64,000 nt of DNA from Myxosarcina sp. GA_180221_E-2-1-MAG-40_15 (GTDB lineage Bacteria; Cyanobacteriota; Cyanobacteriia; Cyanobacteriales; Xenococcaceae): the NCBI GenBank assembly GCA_020692205.1, contig JAIMKV010000006.1:12244-76243 (forward strand), written 5' to 3'. Made by a program: the position numbers and the translations under genes. Below the pieces are notes generated by a model. That model was not told the DNA's origin. It did no database searches and worked only from the letters and a program-made list of their open reading frames with translations. How positions within the stretch are numbered: the stretch's first letter is position 1; every line of letters starts with the position of its first letter. Shown here piece by piece: positions 61,701 to 64,000 of the stretch.

Positions 61701-62891
61701 TTAGACAGGAGCAGATATTTGTGCCACAATTTGTTTACCAATTTCAATCGAAGCAGTAGCAGCAGGGGAAGGGGCATTACAGACGTGCAGTGCTTTTTCG
61801 CCATTAACAATCAAAAAGTCTTCAACCATCTTGCCATCATTTTTTAAAGCTTGCGCTCTTACCCCCGCAGGAGTGACAACAACATCATCAGCTTGCACTT
61901 CAGGAATTAATCTTTGTAGGCTACGAACAAAAATAGTCTTGCTGTAGGAGCGAATCATTTCCTGTAAACCTTCGTTGGAATACTTAGCTACTAGCTTCCA
62001 AAAGCCAGGATAGGTCATGGTATCCAAAAAGTCTTTTAGATCGAAATCAAACTTCTTATAAGCCTCTCGTTTAAAGCCCAGAACTGCATTTGGGCCTGCG
62101 TGGACACTGCCATCGATTCCAGGAGTAAAATGGACTCCTAGAAAGGGAAAATTAGGATTAGGAACAGGATAGATAGCTCCGTTGACCAAATAGCGTTTTT
62201 CAGGTGTTAATTCGTAATATTCTCCTCTAAACGGAATAATTTTAGCTGGTGGCTGCTCATTAGCTAGTTTGGTAAGGCGATCGCTATATAATCCCCCACA
62301 GTTAATTAAAAACTCTGTCTGATATTCTCCTTGATTTGTGGCAATTAAATGACCTTTCAATCCAGATTTAAGCCCCGTGACGCAAGTATTGAGGAATAGA
62401 TCTACGCCCTGTTCTTTGGCGATCGCTACATATTGTTGGCAAACCTGTTTATAATCAACTATTCCTGTCGATTTGACCCAAATTCCTGCCAAACAATTAA
62501 CATGAGGTTCTATTTCTTGTACTTGCTCTTTACTAATCTTGCTAATGTCAAGATTGTTAGCCATTCCTCTATCATAGAGATTATCTAACAGAGGTAATTC
62601 ATCTTCTTCTGTCGCCACGATAACTTTGCCACATATCTTATAATCGATATTGTATTGCTCGCAAAAAGCTACCATAGACTGATTACCATCACGACAAAGT
62701 TTGGCTTTATAACTCCCTGGTTTGTAGTAAATGCCCGAATGAATTACACCACTATTGTGTCCTGTCTGATGAGCAGCCCATGATGCTTCTTTTTCTAATA
62801 AAGCTATCTTAGCAGCAGGAAAACGTTTACTAAGAGCCATTGCCGTAGACAACCCAACAATTCCACCACCGATAATAGTATAGTTATACAT
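61701..62891 (-). CDS. lhgO: L-2-hydroxyglutarate oxidase
   Basis: 396 residues, FAD-dependent DAO-family oxidase. The FAD motif is IIGGGIVGLSTAMALSKR at the N-terminus, followed by HQTGHNSGVIHSGIYYKPGS, which is characteristic of LhgO, and the C-terminal LIVNGEKALHVCNAPSPAAT. It oxidises L-2-hydroxyglutarate to 2-oxoglutarate, a metabolite-repair role; electron acceptor not determined. No membrane helix. Confidence 0.9.
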   Translation of the reverse strand: MYNYTIIGGGIVGLSTAMALSKRFPAAKIALLEKEASWAAHQTGHNSGVIHSGIYYKPGSYKAKLCRDGNQSMVAFCEQYNIDYKICGKVIVATEEDELPLLDNLYDRGMANNLDISKISKEQVQEIEPHVNCLAGIWVKSTGIVDYKQVCQQYVAIAKEQGVDLFLNTCVTGLKSGLKGHLIATNQGEYQTEFLINCGGLYSDRLTKLANEQPPAKIIPFRGEYYELTPEKRYLVNGAIYPVPNPNFPFLGVHFTPGIDGSVHAGPNAVLGFKREAYKKFDFDLKDFLDTMTYPGFWKLVAKYSNEGLQEMIRSYSKTIFVRSLQRLIPEVQADDVVVTPAGVRAQALKNDGKMVEDFLIVNGEKALHVCNAPSPAATASIEIGKQIVAQISAPV

Positions 62892-62954
62892 ATATGACTA
62901 ATTATTAATAATTAAGCTACGTTCAATCAATCCAAGCTTTAAACAAAACAATAA

Positions 62955-62990
62955 ATAAGGGATGAAGATTAATTCCTCCTCATCCCTTAT
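62955..62990 (-). terminator. Terminator downstream of the methyltransferase gene
   Basis: ATAAGGGATGA (62955-62965), loop of 14, TCATCCCTTAT (62980-62990): perfect 11-bp stem. On the minus strand it is followed by TTATTGTTTTGTTT. It lies 18 bp after the methyltransferase stop. Confidence 0.7.
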
Positions 62991-63008
62991 CTTTAACTTT
63001 ATATCTGG

Positions 63009-64000
63009 TTACAGTGCCACAACTTCGGTCGTCACACCCATATTTTTCAGCATTTCGCTAATTTCTGGGGTATAAATGGCATTCATTACAATGACTTTAT
63101 CTGGTTGATAAGATTTGAGAAATTCTGGGGACATAATTTCTTTGCCCACCCCCGGAATATATTTGCCGTGGCGGTGAGGGTTAATATCGACAGCATATTC
63201 AATCTTGTCAATGGTTTTAAGGGTAGTTAAGAAAGCCACGCACTTAGAACCAGAACCCCAAACTACAACCTTCTCTTGTTTAGCGTGAGCATCATCTAAA
63301 TACTTTTTCCAGTATTCTAACTTTCCTGTAATTTTGTCAGTAAATAGCTGCACATCTTGAGCAACATCTGAGACAGTTTCTTCAAAAGGATGAATCTTAT
63401 CTGAAGGCATGGCAACAGGTTTAGCTTCAATCAAAAGATACTGATCGCCATAGTCACAGTAGAGATCGGTTACTTCAAAGCCACTATTGCGGAATAAACG
63501 CGCTAAGGTACCAGGACTAAAGTAAGAGCAGTGTTCGTAATAAATGTCTTCAAAAGCTTGCTCTTTTAAAACTCTTGTATTATCAGGAATTTCAAATACC
63601 ACTACGGTATCGCGATCGCCGATAGATTTGCGAACTGTTTTGATAAACTCAGAGGTAGGCTGAATATGCTCTAGGGTATGACGACAGCAAATAAAGTCTC
63701 CAACATATTCAGCGTGTTTTTCCGAGTAATAATCTTGAATAAAGGTCACGCGGTTGGCTGCTTCGCTTTCTACTCTGCCAGGAACAACACTAGGGTCGAT
63801 ACCCACACCACGGTTGTTGCCTAATTCACAGAGTAAGAGTAAAAAATCTCCTTTACTACAGCCAATTTCGATAATGTCTTTATCATGCAGATCGTATTTA
63901 TCGATTAGATGATTAGCTAGCTTCAGGGAAAACTTATTAAATGTGGGAGAATAGCTTTGTTGATCTTCGTAGTTTGGTGCATAGGATGACCATTGGGCAT
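63009..64000 (-). CDS. SAM-dependent C-methyltransferase-like protein, 5' end outside window
   Basis: The frame continues to the right edge without a stop, so the GTG at 63806 is internal and the N-terminus is missing. The visible part begins AQWSSYAPNYEDQQSYSPTF, then motif I DIIEIGCSKGDFLLLLCELG with GVGIDP, and CRHTLEHI. The C-terminal half (VVVWGSGSKCVAFLTTLKTI, then YAVDINPHRHGKYIPG) has the second Rossmann-like domain of C-methyltransferases acting on NDP-sugars. The missing N-terminus would be the zinc-binding domain. A sugar or surface-polysaccharide role is likely. Confidence 0.85.
   Translation of the reverse strand, partial: AQWSSYAPNYEDQQSYSPTFNKFSLKLANHLIDKYDLHDKDIIEIGCSKGDFLLLLCELGNNRGVGIDPSVVPGRVESEAANRVTFIQDYYSEKHAEYVGDFICCRHTLEHIQPTSEFIKTVRKSIGDRDTVVVFEIPDNTRVLKEQAFEDIYYEHCSYFSPGTLARLFRNSGFEVTDLYCDYGDQYLLIEAKPVAMPSDKIHPFEETVSDVAQDVQLFTDKITGKLEYWKKYLDDAHAKQEKVVVWGSGSKCVAFLTTLKTIDKIEYAVDINPHRHGKYIPGVGKEIMSPEFLKSYQPDKVIVMNAIYTPEISEMLKNMGVTTEVVAL

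Overview
The window is chromosomal DNA of a cyanobacterium. The evidence is the frequent HIP1 octamer GCGATCGC, a set of genes characteristic of cyanobacteria (pipX-pipY, ndhB, a CYP120-type P450, cyanophycin synthetase and cyanophycinase, hmpF, a DUF3685 protein), and the overall similarity of the housekeeping proteins to cyanobacterial families. The exact genus cannot be fixed from this stretch. There are no rRNA or tRNA genes, no CRISPR array and no intact transposase that I can see. Most of the region is ordinary core genome with a few patches of decayed or acquired DNA.

Layout. 1-9.6 kb: an acidic repeat-rich membrane protein cut by the left edge, a DUF3685 protein with a degenerate receiver domain, a TPR protein, an MFS exporter, a J-domain/TPR/membrane fusion and a DUF1232 protein. 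9.6-12.2 kb: an AT-rich patch with short repeats, a broken PrlF-type antitoxin gene, a small membrane protein and a PASTA protein. 12.2-16.6 kb: a CYP120-like P450, then pipX-pipY-(gap)-sepF-proC, linking nitrogen signalling, PLP homeostasis, division and proline synthesis. 16.8-20.4 kb: class I nrdA, with a pair of NrdR-box-like sites upstream, and ilvC. 20.5-22.6 kb: a stand-alone prokaryotic Argonaute with a complete DEDD catalytic tetrad and no HIP1 sites, the strongest candidate for a defence or replication-linked system here. 22.7-29.8 kb: ndhB, topA, a secreted TPR protein and a DUF1400 esterase. 29.9-35.1 kb: glgP, eno and gap1 on one strand, a glycogen-breakdown and glycolysis cluster.

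35.7-44.3 kb: a DUF2993 protein, a hot-dog thioesterase, surE, a DUF2079 membrane protein with a coupled small ORF, a LivG-type ABC ATPase, a PlsC-like acyltransferase, a zinc-ribbon PP2C phosphatase and a PabC-like lyase. 44.3-50.6 kb: the type IV pilus taxis locus, with hmpF divergent from pilH-pilI-pilJ (hmpBCD) and a structured, probably IS-derived element between them. There is no CheA here. 50.7-59.6 kb: pdhA, alaS, cphB-cphA (cyanophycin turnover) and trmD. 59.6-60.9 kb: a scar region with two degenerate copies of the trmD 3' end flanking a truncated glycosyltransferase and a DUF29 gene, then a possible MerR remnant. 60.9-64 kb: an SDR oxidoreductase, L-2-hydroxyglutarate oxidase and a SAM methyltransferase cut by the right edge.

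Functional names rest on recognition of motifs and family resemblance by eye; no database search was run. Start codons were moved from the longest frame where family N-termini argue for it (ndhB, trmD, SDR, pilJ, DUF2993).
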